NCBI RefSeq assembly: GCF_020921035.1
Contig: NC_063154.1
Coordinates: forward strand, 4,960,001 to 5,024,000
Direction of reading: 5' to 3'
Length of the DNA stretch: 64,000 nucleotides
From: Rhodamnia argentea
Taxonomy: Eukaryota > Streptophyta > Magnoliopsida > Myrtales > Myrtaceae
Shown: in pieces, positions 50,702 through 63,689 of the stretch
Layout of the letters: each line of letters begins with the position of its first letter
Position numbering within the stretch: the stretch's first letter is position 1
Position numbers and translations under genes: made by a program
Notes under the pieces: generated by a model
What the model was told of the DNA's origin: nothing
What the model saw: only the letters and a program-made list of their open reading frames with translations
Database searches by the model: none

Positions 50702-53700
50702 TTACCTTGCTACGAGGCCTGGGACAGACTCAGTTTTAAGTCCAAAATCAAAAGGAAAGAGTGGGTCGTAGTGCGAATCCCCAAAATTCATGGGGAGTTG
50801 ATCCACAGATTTGAACCATGTCCTTGGAAGCTTTCCATTGAACCCATAGTCCCCGAAAAGAACATCAGCCACTCCCTGACCTTCAGTGCCCGGTAACCAT
50901 GCTGCCACTAGGGCATCAATTGAAGAAATATATGGTTCAATCATGAGAGGTCTTCCTGAAACTACGATGACCACACATTTCACAGCCTCACAAACATTGG
51001 TAATGGTGGTGGGACCGGGATCTGCCATTGTAAGTGTCATGCTATCTCCGGCGGTCTCTGCATAAGGGTGCTCACCCACAACAACAATAGCATAATCAAA
51101 ATCAGTGTACTTGACAAAATCCTTGCCGGGGGTTTCTTGGTAGACTACTTCTGTGCTCAAATCAACTGTAGACTTTATGGCACTGAGAATTGTAGTTCCT
51201 GCGGCAGCATTAAAAGAAAATTCATCAATATGAAAGTTTCCCTTTAGTTGTCTTCAGAGGAACCTGAAAGATTGTACTCCACGTATCCTTATCAACTAAA
51301 AACCAAAAGCCCCAGAACGACAGCGCTTAACATCACCAGAGGAGATCAAGGCTGGACAAGGATTGTGCCCCAACAGTATGTAGACTCTGGGCCAGACCAA
51401 AGAGTTCTCTTAATTTAACTTTTAGGTAGCTATTAGACGACGCAGTTATTGGCGTGCAAGTCTGTGCAGGAGTGCACAATGCTAAATGCCCTCCTCAGCA
51501 AGTTCTGAAAGGCTTCGACAATAATTTCTTTCTCCTTTCCTGAGGAACCTAATGCCACTATTATTACCTTTCCCAAAACATGGAAACAAAACCAGGGTAT
51601 TTAAACAAATGGCCTAGATCTTCACTTTTTAAGCTTTCTTCATTGCAAAGCTTGCCGTTTAGATGCTTATCCTGCTGTCTCATTACAAAAACAAAAGAAA
51701 AGACTTCAATTGTTCAAAAAGACGATATGCCATGATGTTCTACGACCCTTATAGGTCAATAGCGCATAACAGAATTCCTGAACCAATATGCGCAATTAGT
51801 CCTCAAATAGAACTGAAGAAGAAGACACGTAGTAGGAGCAGTACCTCTGGTGTATTTATTTCCACTAAATCCTTGCCAGTTGATCGTCCATCCACCACAC
51901 TGATAACCCAAATTATCAGCATGACTACCTGCAACAAGGATCTTCTTTGGCTTCTTTGGAAGTGGCAGCAAAGGATCAGTCTCATTTTTCCCATTCTTCA
52001 GCAGCACAAGAGTTTTTCTCACAGCTTCCCTCGCCAACTCTCTGTGTGCCTGGTAAACTAACAGGACAAGTAATTATCCATGGTGATGCAAGTTAGCTTA
52101 CTTACCAATAGCAGTGGAGCAAATACACAAATTTAAGCATATGTAACCGAAAAATGACGGTGGTTCATGGAATATGCCAGAAAATGCCCAATCCTTCATA
52201 AAGAGTTTTTCATTTGCCTTAGCACCAAGCCACCAGCAGGTATCATCATCGACTTGGAATGTTCATATGGAATAATAACTTCACTAACCTGGCTTCCAAG
52301 TTCGCTCACCAGACTAAGATCAGCCATAGGGCTTTCAAAGAGGCCCATGGTGAACTTGACAAACAATATTCTCTCCACTGCATCATCAATTCGATCCATA
52401 GGGATAACCTCCTCTTTAACTAGGTTAGTTAGATCATCAATAAATTCTGTAAAATTAAAAGGGACCATGACCTGTTGAAGCCACAAAACCAAAACTACGT
52501 ATTAAGTACATTTTCCTTGATCTGAACTTGAATTGTCAAATGACGGAGCTATCTCTAAAAGACAGTTGAGAAAACATCAAATAGCAGAAGAGAACCTAAC
52601 CATGTCAATGCCAGCTAAAATTCCAGCTTCGACAGAATAGGTATAGTTTGCATGTGGAGGAGAAGTGATCCTGTCTATGCCTTGCCAGTCTGAGATAACA
52701 AAGCCCTGAAATTGATCAAAATATCCAAGTAAGCGATTGATATTCTGTGATATACATATCTTATGAATTAACACATACCACCCTAGATTTAACTACCTTC
52801 AACAGGGATCCACTATATATTTTCTAATAACTGGGATCCACTGTCAATTATGTTTCAATATAGTAAGTCTTCCAAAAAGGTGAAAATGTGTAAATAACAT
52901 TTCACAGAGATAGTTTGTGGCAGAATATGGGTGTTGGCAGGCAGGCATCTTGTCTTATAACTGCGATTGAGTGCATGGCAGTATATGTTGTTCAGCAACC
53001 AAGGAGTTAATTATTCAACTATTTCATATACATGAGGATTTGACAATAGATGAGTAGCACCGATGGAACTACAATATAAATAGATAGGACACAGGAGATA
53101 TAGATGATGATTAGGCCATACAGAGAAACAGATTGCTAGACCATACACTTCTAATGCATCATCTATAGGCATAATTTGATCTAGAAATAATTTTTAAGCA
53201 AACTAGTATAGGATGGCTTAAACCTCTTTTGATATGAACAGAGCATGAAGAAGGTAGGTTGTCAAGGCTAAACGATGAGTAATTCAAAATGAATTTTAAT
53301 CGGACATCCCAATTCAATGGAGGATCAGCATTGATAAAAACTTGCACAAACACTATGCTGCGAGGAATAACAAAAGCAGAACTCTTTATGCGCATCATGT
53401 GACCACCTAATGCCGTGTATAAACCTTTGTTCCCATCTCGGGACTCTTAAAAACGTTCTCCCAAGGACACAATTTGTTGAGCAGTGTGAGATGCCGCTGT
53501 GGCGTGCTAATTATGTATATAGCTGAAACAATGCAGAGTGGATCGAACCTTGAAATTGAGAGTGTCCTTAAGGAAACCAGTAACAAGGTCGCGATTAGCA
53601 TGCATCTTTTCTCCATTCCAGCTAGAGTAAGAGACCATGACTGTTGAAACACCCTTAATTATTGCATCTGTATAAGCAGGCATGTGGATGCTGAGCAAAC

Positions 53701-56462
53701 CATGCATGTCAACAACAGTGTTGTTCTCATTGATCCCCTTGGTAGTTCCTCCATCACCCACAAAGTGCTTTGCACATGCTGCAACCTTGTTCCTGTGGAT
53801 ATTTTGAAGTTAAATCAAGGAGGAAACTCCTCAAAGAAAGGCAATTCAATATTGACAACTGACAACAATGACAGGAAAAGAACGAAGTTGATGGGACTTC
53901 AATACTAAAGACGAAGCATTCTTAGTAAAGATGGTGCCAGCAGATCAGTAGCGATTGATGGAGTGAGGAACAAATCATAGAGAAACATGACAACAGTTTT
54001 GGTGGATCAGAGAGAATGCACTTTCCAAGGCACCAGGCGCGTCATATATGGGCACATCAGCAATCATCAGAAAATGTTGAATTGCTAAAAGAATATTTCC
54101 CAATAACTCCTTAAAACAAAGGAACTGCCTAGACATAATAACTTAGCACATTACAATTAGAATATAAAGTCTACACTAGAAAGCCATAGAGCTCATACTT
54201 TCCACCAACATATGGAACTCCTTTGCGAGAGTCAGAAGGAATATCCCCTTGTAATCCAGGTATAATCTCAGTCATTTGTCTCACAATTTCCTCGTTTTCA
54301 CTATAGCTTTCATAACACCTACCCCACCTTGGATCTCTGCAAACCTATCAAAAAAGTCCCGAGAAATGAAATTCTGAAAGCCGTATAAAGATGGGCTGAA
54401 AAGGCCTATATGACAACTTTAGAAGCATATATAAGGTATGCTTTTGCTTAATTCTGTCAACATTTTGTTTAAGCTGCTTACTGCAATGCAGGGGGCAAAG
54501 ACGTAAGGAATCCCCGTGGCTCTGACTTCAAGGGCTGTGGCAGCACCAATCTTTTTCACCAAGTCAGGGTCTCTGCACATGATGTAATAACCAATGAAAA
54601 ATTCCACTTAGATTGACCCAGAGAATTATTTTCAAAGTTCTGGAGTAAATAGCATATCAGGTAAATATTTAGCCTTGAAGGAGGTACAGGCAAGCAAGTT
54701 CAAGCCGAACGATCGTAATTCAGATTACTAAACCACCTAAGTACATGCTGGTATTTCAGAAATTGATATAAAATTGATGCACTACAAAATCTTACAGGCC
54801 AGTATCTCAGAACTCTATACCACATTAGAGCGTAGATAATTTCCAAAGGCAAAACATTACTATACCGGCAAGAAGTAACACTTTTTTTACCTTGTTGCAC
54901 CAAGTCCAATATTATGCGGAAAAATTGTTGCATTGTAGACGTTATTGTGCCCATGAACAGCATCTATTCCATATATCATTGGGATACCCAATCTACTGGA
55001 CAAAGAACCATTCTGATAGTCATTTATCATATTGACCCAATCCTCCGCACTTGCCTCAGGAAGTGGAGTGCTCCCACCGCCACTCAAGACACTCCCTGCA
55101 ACATGCCCAGTGACATTTCAAGAGTCTGCCAACCTGACAGTTTTATGGGACTCTTTCTTGATATTAAGATGATCTTGTCTCTGTGAGAGCTATAAACAGA
55201 TACGAGTTATCACATTAGTTATCTGCAATCTTCTCGGAGGTTAAATGTTAAAAAAAAGGTGGGGTTCGATGGAGTCAGTAACACATCATAATCACATCAA
55301 CCAAAGAATTCAGTAGATGATTTGAGGTTATTGATGCCTCTAAAGCATGTACGGTAGTATGACTTTAAGAGGCAGGGTCTCTCATGTACAAAATCCATCA
55401 AGTATGTGTAATTGGTGCGGCCGTTATCAATGGTAATGTCACATACAGATTTACTACAGAGAAAGCATGTCATATGACTTTTGAGGGCTGAACAATTTTG
55501 AAGAAAACGAAATAGGACTTTCATATATCTATCTCCAATTATCATACTTACAATAAGGATTACAAGAGTAAATGCGGAAGGACAATCATACTTTCTTTCA
55601 AACTCCAAGATAGAAGTCCTGCTTCTCTTATTAACATTGAAATGAATTCAATCAATACGAGAGGCTAACTTATTGCTGGAACCCAGCTTGTGCATTCATA
55701 TGTGATAGAGGTTGATCAACCCTTGCATCTCATATAGTAAAATAGAGACTGCTTGATCCCTTGCAAAATGAAACCGAAATGGATCATGTCCATGTCTGCA
55801 CACATGAGTTGATACTGCTAGGGTTTTTACCTGGACTAAAATAATCAGAAAAGGTAAATGCTCATTCATCACAAAATATTAGTTCTGAGACGGTGAGGTG
55901 GCAACCTATACACTGCACTGGATAACTGGAAATGAACAATCATTGTGACATAAACGAATTAAACTTCTAGATCATGTGTCCCGCACTCACATAACAGTAG
56001 GTCGAACATGCATGGAGTCCAGACATGAAGTGTGACGACACCTGCTAAACTTTGCAATGGTAGGTCATTACTTAACAACACAAACTATTGCACCTTAAAA
56101 AATGTGAACTTTTATAGAATATATAATAATCCAACAACGAACCCCAAATACCAAGTGCCCCAAAAAAGAAACACAAGAAAGAAATAAAACATAAAATGCA
56201 CAAGCATAAACAATGTTGATCTGTTCTACTTACCAATGGAGTAGGTTCTCATGAAGTCATAAGTCGCCACGGTGCGATCGATTTGTGTCATCTGACCAAT
56301 CTTCTCTTCCAGCGTCATTCTACTCAAGAGGTCCTTCACTCTTGCAGCCACCGGTTGCTCTGGGTCCTTGTACATAACGTACTCTGTGGATTGAGCCATT
56401 GCTGATGCCACAAACCACCATAACGAAAGCACCCCAAGTGTTTGAAGACAAGCCCTGCTCAT
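50702..56462 (-). CDS. Secreted GH3 beta-glucosidase (exo-beta-glucanase, barley ExoI-like), 9 exons
   Basis: Exons: 56462-56234, 55095-54891, 54572-54482, 54344-54199, 53792-53549, 52705-52601, 52471-52289, 52049-51845, 51198-50702. All phases close, giving 634 residues, as usual for plant GH3 exo-glucanases. A signal peptide ([23 protein letters not shown]) is followed by the GH3 N-terminal barrel ([46 protein letters not shown]). The nucleophile Asp311 lies in [10 protein letters not shown]. The second domain has [24 protein letters not shown], and GEHPYAET (511-518), where the acid/base Glu is expected. [22 protein letters not shown] and FPFDFGL close it. By family it removes glucose from wall beta-glucans in the apoplast. 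The gene looks functional. Confidence 0.95.
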
Positions 56463-57946
56463 CTCTCAGTCCGCACCACCCCGCCCCCAAGAGCCCTTGT
56501 TCAGTCCTAGATCACCCAACAAGGGAACTTCCAATCAGTTTCATTTCTGGGTAACTGCCCTGTTTGGTTGCGCTGCGAGAAAAAGAGGCAAGAGCGCAAC
56601 AGTTGGCGCCAGTGTGCGTCTCTCATCTCTTGTTAAGCTACCTTGTGCGAGTTGAAAAGGAACCATCTTTACCTTACCCAAAAAAAAAAAAGGAACCATC
56701 TTTACATAGCCCTTACCCCTAGTCTTGCTAAAGAAGCCTGAACAGTTAAAAGGGTCATCCCCTATCCTCTCTGTTCTTGAGTTATTACAAGCGAGCTAAA
56801 AAGATGACTTTCTAGATTCTTTCATCAGAGCAAAAAGCCACATTTTAGAGAGAGAGAAAAAGAGAGAGAACTTACGGTGCAAAAGTAGAAGCAGAAAGAG
56901 ATACGCTTACAGCTGAAAGCGACTGAAAGAGAGCAGGGGTTGGAAGGCATAATAAACAGAGAAAAGGAGAAAAGAAACAACAAAAAAGATGACGGTGAAG
57001 TGAACGTGTTAGATTGGCCAAGAGAAGAAGAGGTGGTAGTGGAGAGAGAAACGGTGATGAAGTGAAGTGAGTGAGTGACGATGTTGTCTTTTTCCTTCTT
57101 GTTGGGAATTCGTGGGAACGTGTCCAGGTAAGCCTTTCACTTTCCTCTCCATTTCAGTCCTCCATTTCTTTTGAATTTTCATTTTCCACCCCCTTATCAG
57201 ATTGGGAGAATCTAATTGGGAAAATTTCTCTCCCAATTCGATCGCAAACATCACGATCCGAGTCTATTCCGCACTAATTGCTTAATTCCCAATTTGCACG
57301 AGAGAGTCGCAATTGCCGTAATATCCAAGTAATGTCACATGGAGAAGTGGGAGCCTTTCATATTCATGAGCCGTGCGGTGAAATAATTAGTTACTTGTAA
57401 AATATAAACGTGATACCACACATTTTCTCACTACTTTTTTTATTATCTAGTCGGGTGTCACAAGTGCTACAATCTAGAAGCGCCCAATAACTTATCGGCA
57501 GGGCAGAGCCAAGTTCATCATCACATTCCGATCGTATTTGAAATCGGCATTGGCTACGTATTTTTATGTCGGGTTCGATTTTTTGTTATTGGATTCTCTA
57601 ATTCTCAAGACTCATCATGCAAACGCATGAGGAGTCATCCTCAAGTAAGGAATTTGAAATAGGGGGGATGGATTGGTGCATCTCACGTAGGCGAGAAGCA
57701 GAGGCTAAACAAAGAACTTTGGTCCTTGTTTCTCAGAGAAGCAATGTATTGCCTTGTTCAATTTGACTCCAAACAATCGGCAAAGAATAATCTCACGTGT
57801 CCGACACAAACGCACGAAACCTACTTACGCCACAAGCATTACCGACGCTGTTGAAGACTACATATATACGGACCGACAACGCCGAGCAAAATGTCTATCT
57901 TATGATCAAATAGTTGCGGAGGGGGAAGAAAATACGAGATACGTCG
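56463..57946. promoter_or_regulatory. Divergent upstream regions of the GH3 and RTM2-like genes
   Basis: The GH3 gene (-) and the RTM2-like gene (+) start head to head about 1.5 kb apart. The GH3 side (56,463-57,060) is purine-rich on the plus strand (GAGAGAGA runs near 56,850), so its leader is CT-rich on the coding strand, and it may hold a leader intron. Small open frames (57,009-57,277) overlap in opposite strands and look spurious. Confidence 0.5.
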
Positions 57947-59359
57947 ATGGCGACGAGGCCGAGAACGTCCGGGACTGTTGCTGGCCGGACGCCACAAGTG
58001 ACGGGCCGTCCCGTGTACGAGGATTTTGATCCCAAGTTTGAGTGGCGGGAAGAACCGACCGCGAATTTCTTGAGCGTTTCTCTTCCAGGTTTTGCATATT
58101 CCTTCGGTTTTTTTTCTTTTGCTATTCTATCCTTGTTCTGCCATCAATAGTTGTCTCCTCCGTTTTCTTACTTCGCTCAATCATAGAGTCGAAGTTGCAT
58201 TAAGTTTAATGGTTCAATTTGTCTTAGAACATGTATTGCGGTCATGTAATAATTAATTTCTCGATTCAAGAACATGTTCTGAACTTCGATCGAGCGCTAT
58301 TGGGTCCTCCGACCATGATGAAATCGTCGGCACCGACGTGATAACTCAAATTCGACCTTTTCACATTGTATATATGTAATTTGTTCATATACAGGTTTTG
58401 TCAAGGAGCAAATCAAGGTCACATATGATGAGCGGCCGCGAACTGTGAAAGTCCGTGGAGAGCGTCCTCTCGGGACCAACAAATTCAGCCGTTTCAGCAA
58501 GGATTTCAGCATCCCGGAGAACTGCAAGCCGGGCGAGATCAGAGGCAAGTTCGAGCGCGGAACTCTCGTCCTAACCCTGCCGAAGCAAACCATCACGCCA
58601 GTCCCTCCTGAAGAAGCACCACCACCCAAAGTGAGGACTCAGAAACAATCTTTGAGCACTGAAAGAGAGCCAAAATCTCCCAAGGCTGGTCAACAAAATG
58701 TGCCCCCAATGACCACTTCAAGCGGTAACATCGGAAAGACGAAGATCGACGACAAGGTGGTCGCCGGCGCAAAGGAAGCCGTTGATCAGGCGAAACATCA
58801 GAAGGGTCAAGAAGACCCCCCTCCAAAAGCCACCTCAAGCAAGGCCAGTGACCCAACGCCACAAAAAGCAAGCCGGGTCGAGCCTCAAGGAGCCGCATCG
58901 AATGTGATGTCGGACCGCGCTGCTTATGGAGTTGGTGAAGGCTTGGCAGTTGGAGCAAAGGAGAAGGGCGACAGACCTACCGTTGAATCGCAGACAACCA
59001 AGAAACCCAAAGATCAACAACAGACTCCACGTGACAAGCCAAACAAAACATCATCACAGAACGAGGACGATGCGCAGAGAAATGGAGTGATAGAGGTTTC
59101 GAGGAAGAATAACACCGGGGCCGGATTGGATGATGATCGTACACGAAACCTTGGCATTCCAAAAGCCATCTCAGGCAAGAAAGTGATCGAAACCGAGAAT
59201 TTGGTCGGCGCTGCGAAGAGGGCAGTGAAGGGACTGACCACAGGTTTGAACGAAGATCGGCAACTGGTTGTGAACGTAGGAGTGGCGATTGTGGTGATTG
59301 TGGCTCTCGGGGCCTATCTGTCCTACAAATACGGATCTTCCACAAGAGCCGAGAACTAG
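57947..59359 (+). CDS. RTM2-like HSP20-domain protein with C-terminal membrane anchor
   Basis: Exons are 57947-58088 and 58395-59359, giving 368 residues. The alpha-crystallin-like (HSP20) domain spans about residues 20-115 (VYEDFDPKFEWREEPTANFLSVSLPGFVKEQIKVTYDERPRTVKVRGERP split across the intron, then KFERGTLVLTLPK). A long Pro/Lys/Gln-rich linker without clear structure follows, then a hydrophobic anchor at about 338-358 (VVNVGVAIVVIVALGAYLSYKY). This order matches RESTRICTED TEV MOVEMENT 2-like proteins, which in Arabidopsis act in phloem-based resistance to long-distance movement of some plant viruses. Many relatives are annotated as 'inactive' RTM2 and their role is unknown. The first ATG in frame is used. 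The splice phase closes at G|GT. Confidence 0.9.
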
Positions 59360-59562
59360 CTTTCATCAACAACATATCATCCTCAAAATAAAAGAAATTT
59401 ACTTACATGTCATCATCAGTTTCCTCGTGAAATGAAATAAATAAATCCCGTGTCTGATTTCTCGGGTGATTTTTATTAAATTCAAACTAAGAAAGTGACG
59501 TTGAACGACCTATATCAGCGATTTCTTATTAATTGGCCGAACGAGTCAGCAGTCTCTTTCGC

Positions 59563-60207
59563 TTAATCCGATGTAACTGTGAATAAATAAAAGCATGTGC
59601 CGGCGCTTGCCAACGTTATCTCGTCCTTGCCACTTGAATCCGCCAAGTATGTGTTGTACCCATTTGCACCAACAAAGACCACGTTATGTAGGGAGTTGTC
59701 ATAGATGAAAACTGTACATTTACATGAATGCTTAGAATCAGTTCAGTCAAAGCCATAAGTACAAGAAGATATAACGACACTCTCCTATTCATCCTATTCC
59801 TGTCATTCACCTTAGGAAATGACTATCCGATTTATCCAAATCTCAATCGAAGTACAATCTCGACAAAACATACATGATAATAGACATGCAGGTTGTCGCT
59901 CGGCATTAGTACGTGATGTCCATGCAGATTATACATTTAGACACGCCCCTTTAGCGAATTCGTGCTCACATGCATTTCCTGCCCTTGTAATGCTGCTCTT
60001 GTAATGACAACGGCAAAATTGACTACCTATAACATCACCAAAAGAGAAAGTCTTGCCGGCGGCCCACCTTTGGAGATCAACTTCATAGACCAGCCAAATT
60101 CGTCCCCTCCTTGATATGAAGTGGCACAGCTCAAAGGACGGAAGAATCAACACGAACATCGTCACCACCGTCGTGACATTGAGAAAGCACTTTCCCAGAT
60201 GCGCCAT
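59563..60207 (-). pseudogene. Phytocyanin (plantacyanin-like) copy 1, C-terminally truncated
   Basis: Two exons, 60207-60027 and 59711-59563, could encode 109 residues. A hydrophobic signal peptide (FLNVTTVVTMFVLILPS) is followed by AAGKTFSFGDVI, then across the intron VFIYDNSLHNVVFVGANGYNTYLADSSGKDEITLASAGT. This matches a cupredoxin fold with the first copper-ligand His (SLHNVV). The intron position after GDVI is the family's usual one. After AGT the sequence diverges from copy 3 and stops at VTSD, so the Cys and second His ligands are lost. A blue-copper function is not possible as written. Confidence 0.7.
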
Positions 60208-61189
60208 TTCCAAGCTATTGTGCAGAGTGAAGTGCGTTTCTATGGAAATAAGATTTTGTCTGTGTGCGCGTACATTTTATGTATTGTTAGTCCTGCTCAT
60301 ACACATACTATATGAGAGGACAGTTCATTCTGCTTGGTGATTTCATGCATGAAGTGATTACCCAATTCGAAAATGCTTTGGTTTACTCACTATGGCGATA
60401 AGATAGACAATGCACAAATTGGCTCAAAGCGAGTCCTCCATTTTGTGGAAGGCGGTTGATTCCTAAATCAAACTCTTTCAACCGTCGGCCGTGTCTAAAG
60501 GCTCGAGTCACTCTACTCGACGAAAACTTTGATGAACAAGCTACTGTCGAAACTACCTTTGTTATCGCTGTGTGTGGCAGCAGGAGTTACGCCTGTAAAA
60601 TCCCATGTTATTGGACTGATCAGTTTCTGCTATTTTGGACTTAAGAAGTGGTGGTAGAACGATTGATATAGTGAGAATTAGGCAATATTTTGCTATCCTG
60701 TATTCGGTATTCCTAGCCTCAAAAGGTAGAATTCAGACCAAAACATTCCCCTGGTTTCTCTTCACTAGGGCATTTCGAACTTCGATCGAAGACGACAAAG
60801 CCAAAACTATGCAAGAATTTACAATTTACATTTGCGAGGCGATCCTATTCTGGAACCCCGAGCGGCTTTTTGCATAGCCAAAATCGAACAAGGCGGTGAA
60901 GGGCATCTTCAACACAGTAAACAGGATTTATCTCACTTCTCCTTTCTGCTTCATAATCCAGACGTATACAGAGGAAAGCGTGGCAAACCGAAGGATAAAT
61001 AGACCCTTGATTAAGTATTAACGCAAAGCACTCAAAGGTGATTGTTATAAATGTGCTTCATGATCTTCTTAAAAAAATCCAGAGATAGAAAAGGAAAAAA
61101 GTCATAAATTAACGGATTCAACGATAAGTAGATCTCCTTTGTTGATCCATCTAGACAATTCCAACTTCATTTCCCTACTTCGTTCAATG

Positions 61190-61745
61190 GGAAAACTTGA
61201 AAAGTAAAACACACCAAAATGAAAAGGCCCTTGAGAGCAGCCGCGTAGCAGGTGCTAAGACCAATGATAGACCATGACCGCCATCTTCTGGTTAGCGTAG
61301 TCGCAGTGATACGAACAGAGACCACGTTATGATAGGTGTTGTCATAGATGAAAACTGTCCATTTACGTGAATGCTTCGAATCAGTTTGAGTAGAAGCCAC
61401 AAGCGCAACAAGATATAACGATGCTCCTATTCATCCTGTTGATGCTATTCACTTTAGCAAATGACTATCCGCTTTATCCGGATCTCAATTGAAGTACAAT
61501 CTCGACAAACCATACATGATGATCGACATGGGCGTAGTCATTCGGCATTAGTAAGTGATGTCCCTTGCAGATTATATATGTGGACATGCCACTTTAGGGA
61601 ATTCGTGCTCACATGCATTTCCTACTCTTATAATGAAAATGGTGATATTGATTACCTAAAACATCAAGGACATAGAAAGTCCTAGCAGGGACCCACGCGT
61701 CGAGATCAATATTATAGGACCAGCCAAATTCTTCCCCTACTTAAT
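61190..61745 (-). pseudogene. Phytocyanin (plantacyanin-like) copy 2, broken
   Basis: The exon-1-like part (about 61,737-61,656) reads EEFGWSYNIDLDAWVPARTFYVLDVL before a GT donor, but an in-frame stop lies just upstream and no start is present. Exon 2 begins at 61,354 with VFIYDNTYHNVVSV. It then jumps, by a deletion of about 100 bp relative to copy 3, into the Cys/His region in the wrong frame (TGTTCGTATCACTGCGAC). The gene is dead. Confidence 0.75.
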
Positions 61746-62975
61746 ATGTAGCAGCATAGCTCAAGGACACGCTGAGATCTCCCACTCCATTTGCAAAATC
61801 AATTATTCCAGTTAACGAATTTTCAAAAATTTTGATATTCAAATTGTAGTTATTCTATTTGCAGAATCCTCATTGTTGTCATTATTATGAATCAATGGCT
61901 CAGCAACTCTCTTCGGTTCACATGTCTCTTGAATTCACGTGACTCTTCGTTCTACTTGAGTTTCTGACTTTAATATTACCGTTATTAAGGATTAATGGCT
62001 CGACTAATGTGAGCCTAACCGACATGACCTTGAATTATTGTCCTTTCAATTTCTTGAATTGTTTTTATTATCTATGAATAGACGTGTCTCTTTAGTTCAA
62101 ATAAGGAGAACTCCTCGAAGTGCTCCTCTAGTTTTCTCTATAGTCGTTCGCTAAGTGTGCCGATTTCAAGAAGTGTTCGACACAATCACATCCACATAGT
62201 ACTAATACAAATGGGTTTAGGGTATCATATTTTAGGAGACACGGTTTGTGAAGCTGCTTATCATCGTAGACAGGAAATAATCGCCACACGGAGATTAGCC
62301 GTACCTCACCTCTTATGTAATTCCATTACAATTTTATAACAATTTGATTTGTAATTGCCTCATTGTTTACTCATTGACTTTGTCATTATTGAAGTTGTTA
62401 TCGCCTTATCCGTGTTATTGTTTTTCTGGTTGCAACAGGCCGTATTATTTATTTCCCCCCAATACTTTACGAATATCTTTCCAACGCCCACAAGATGCAG
62501 CTAAGAAGGTACATTGCGCCTTTGTGCATACTATTCTGACTTTCGCCGTATGCCAAGGTGAAATCTTTTAGGGCTTTGACAATTATGATGGGCTTGAAAT
62601 CCTGCACATCTTTTATCCACTGCCACGTCATTTTCTGTATTTCGTATTGGTATTAAGGAAACTGGAGTGTTTTTTTTTTTTTATAATGCAAATAGTACCT
62701 TCTATTTGTACCCTTAACGAGGAGAAGGAAGATTTTCTTCATTTTCCACCAGTTTGATGAACAAGGTACTGTTTAACGCAAAGCACTCGAAGCATTCCAT
62801 TGAGGCCATTACGTGCCTTTGTTATTGAGACAATTCCCACTCCATTTCCCTACTCCATCGTACGAGAAAATTGGAAAGTAAACACGCCAAATGAAAAGGC
62901 CTTGACATCTACCGTGTAGCCGGTGCTAAGATCGATGAAATCCCTACCTCAGTTGACCACATCGATGTCGCTTCA

Positions 62976-63561
62976 TCATGAGTGGATAGTGATTGCAATC
63001 TTCAGGTTAGCCTCATCGCAGTGATACGAACAGATGAAGTACTGGTTGCCGGCTTCGGTCAGTTTTATCTGGTCGTTGCCACTAGCGTAGCTTCTGTAGT
63101 TTTTCTTCGTCGTGCATTTGTTGTACCCATTTGCATCGATGGAGACCACGTTATGCTGGGTGTTGTCATAGGTGAAAACTGCCATTTACACCAATCACCA
63201 AAATTTGTTCAGTCCAAGTTGCAGGCACGAAAAGATATAAAAACACTCTTATCAATCCTATAGCTGTTAATTTAGATAAGAAAATGGCTTTCCTGTCCAT
63301 CCAAATCTAAACAGAAGTACAATCTCGACCGACCATATGTGATGATCAACACACGCGTAGTCGTCGCTAGGCATTAGTAAGTGATGTTTACGCAGGTTAC
63401 ACATGTAGAATATGCCGCTTTACCGAAAGTGGGCACAAACGCATTTCCTACTCTTATCATTACTATGGTAAAATTGATTAACCTAAAATATCGCCGACAT
63501 GGAAGGTCTTGCCAGCGACCCATGACCCATTAAGGGGGGCTGGACTTACAATGTTGACCAT
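62976..63561 (-). pseudogene. Phytocyanin (plantacyanin-like) copy 3, N-terminus deleted
   Basis: Exon 2 (63178-62976) is complete: VFTYDNTQHNVVSIDANGYNKCTTKKNYRSY, then FICSYHCDEANLKIAITIHS. Exon 1 keeps only WVAGKTFHVGDIL before the donor at 63,482. Upstream sequence matches the far 5' flank of copy 1 (about 60,390), so about 300 bp including most of exon 1 is gone. An ATG at 63561 is in frame and would give a 93-residue protein. The copper site is altered: CxxHC replaces the usual C-x4-H spacing, and Leu replaces the axial Met. Either a pseudogene or a short divergent product; pseudogene is more likely. Confidence 0.65.
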
Positions 63562-63689
63562 GGCGATGAGATAAACAGTGCACAAAATTGGCTCGAAGTG
63601 GGTTATCCTTTTCCGTAGAAGGCGGTCGAGTCAATATCCCAAGCTCTTTCAACTATCGGCCGTGTCCATAGTGATTGCTGATTTTGTTG

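Larger units (their letters stand above)
59360..63650. repeat. Tandem triplication unit of about 1.6-1.8 kb holding the phytocyanin copies
   Basis: Beyond the exons, flanking words recur three times. Examples are GTACAATCTCGAC at 59,852, 61,496 and 63,317; GGCATTAGTA with AGTGATGT/CGTGATGT; and GCATTTCCT after CTCACATGC. The exon-2 starts are 1,643 and 1,824 bp apart. Between copies, 60,450-61,150 and 61,780-62,870 hold no recognisable gene; the open frames 60,456-60,877 and 62,157-62,571 match nothing I know. Confidence 0.75.

Noticed and set aside
60456..60877. Open frames of 62 and 80 codons between phytocyanin copies 1 and 2
   Set aside because: They overlap in different frames, lack signal or domain features and are not repeated intact in the other units of the triplication.
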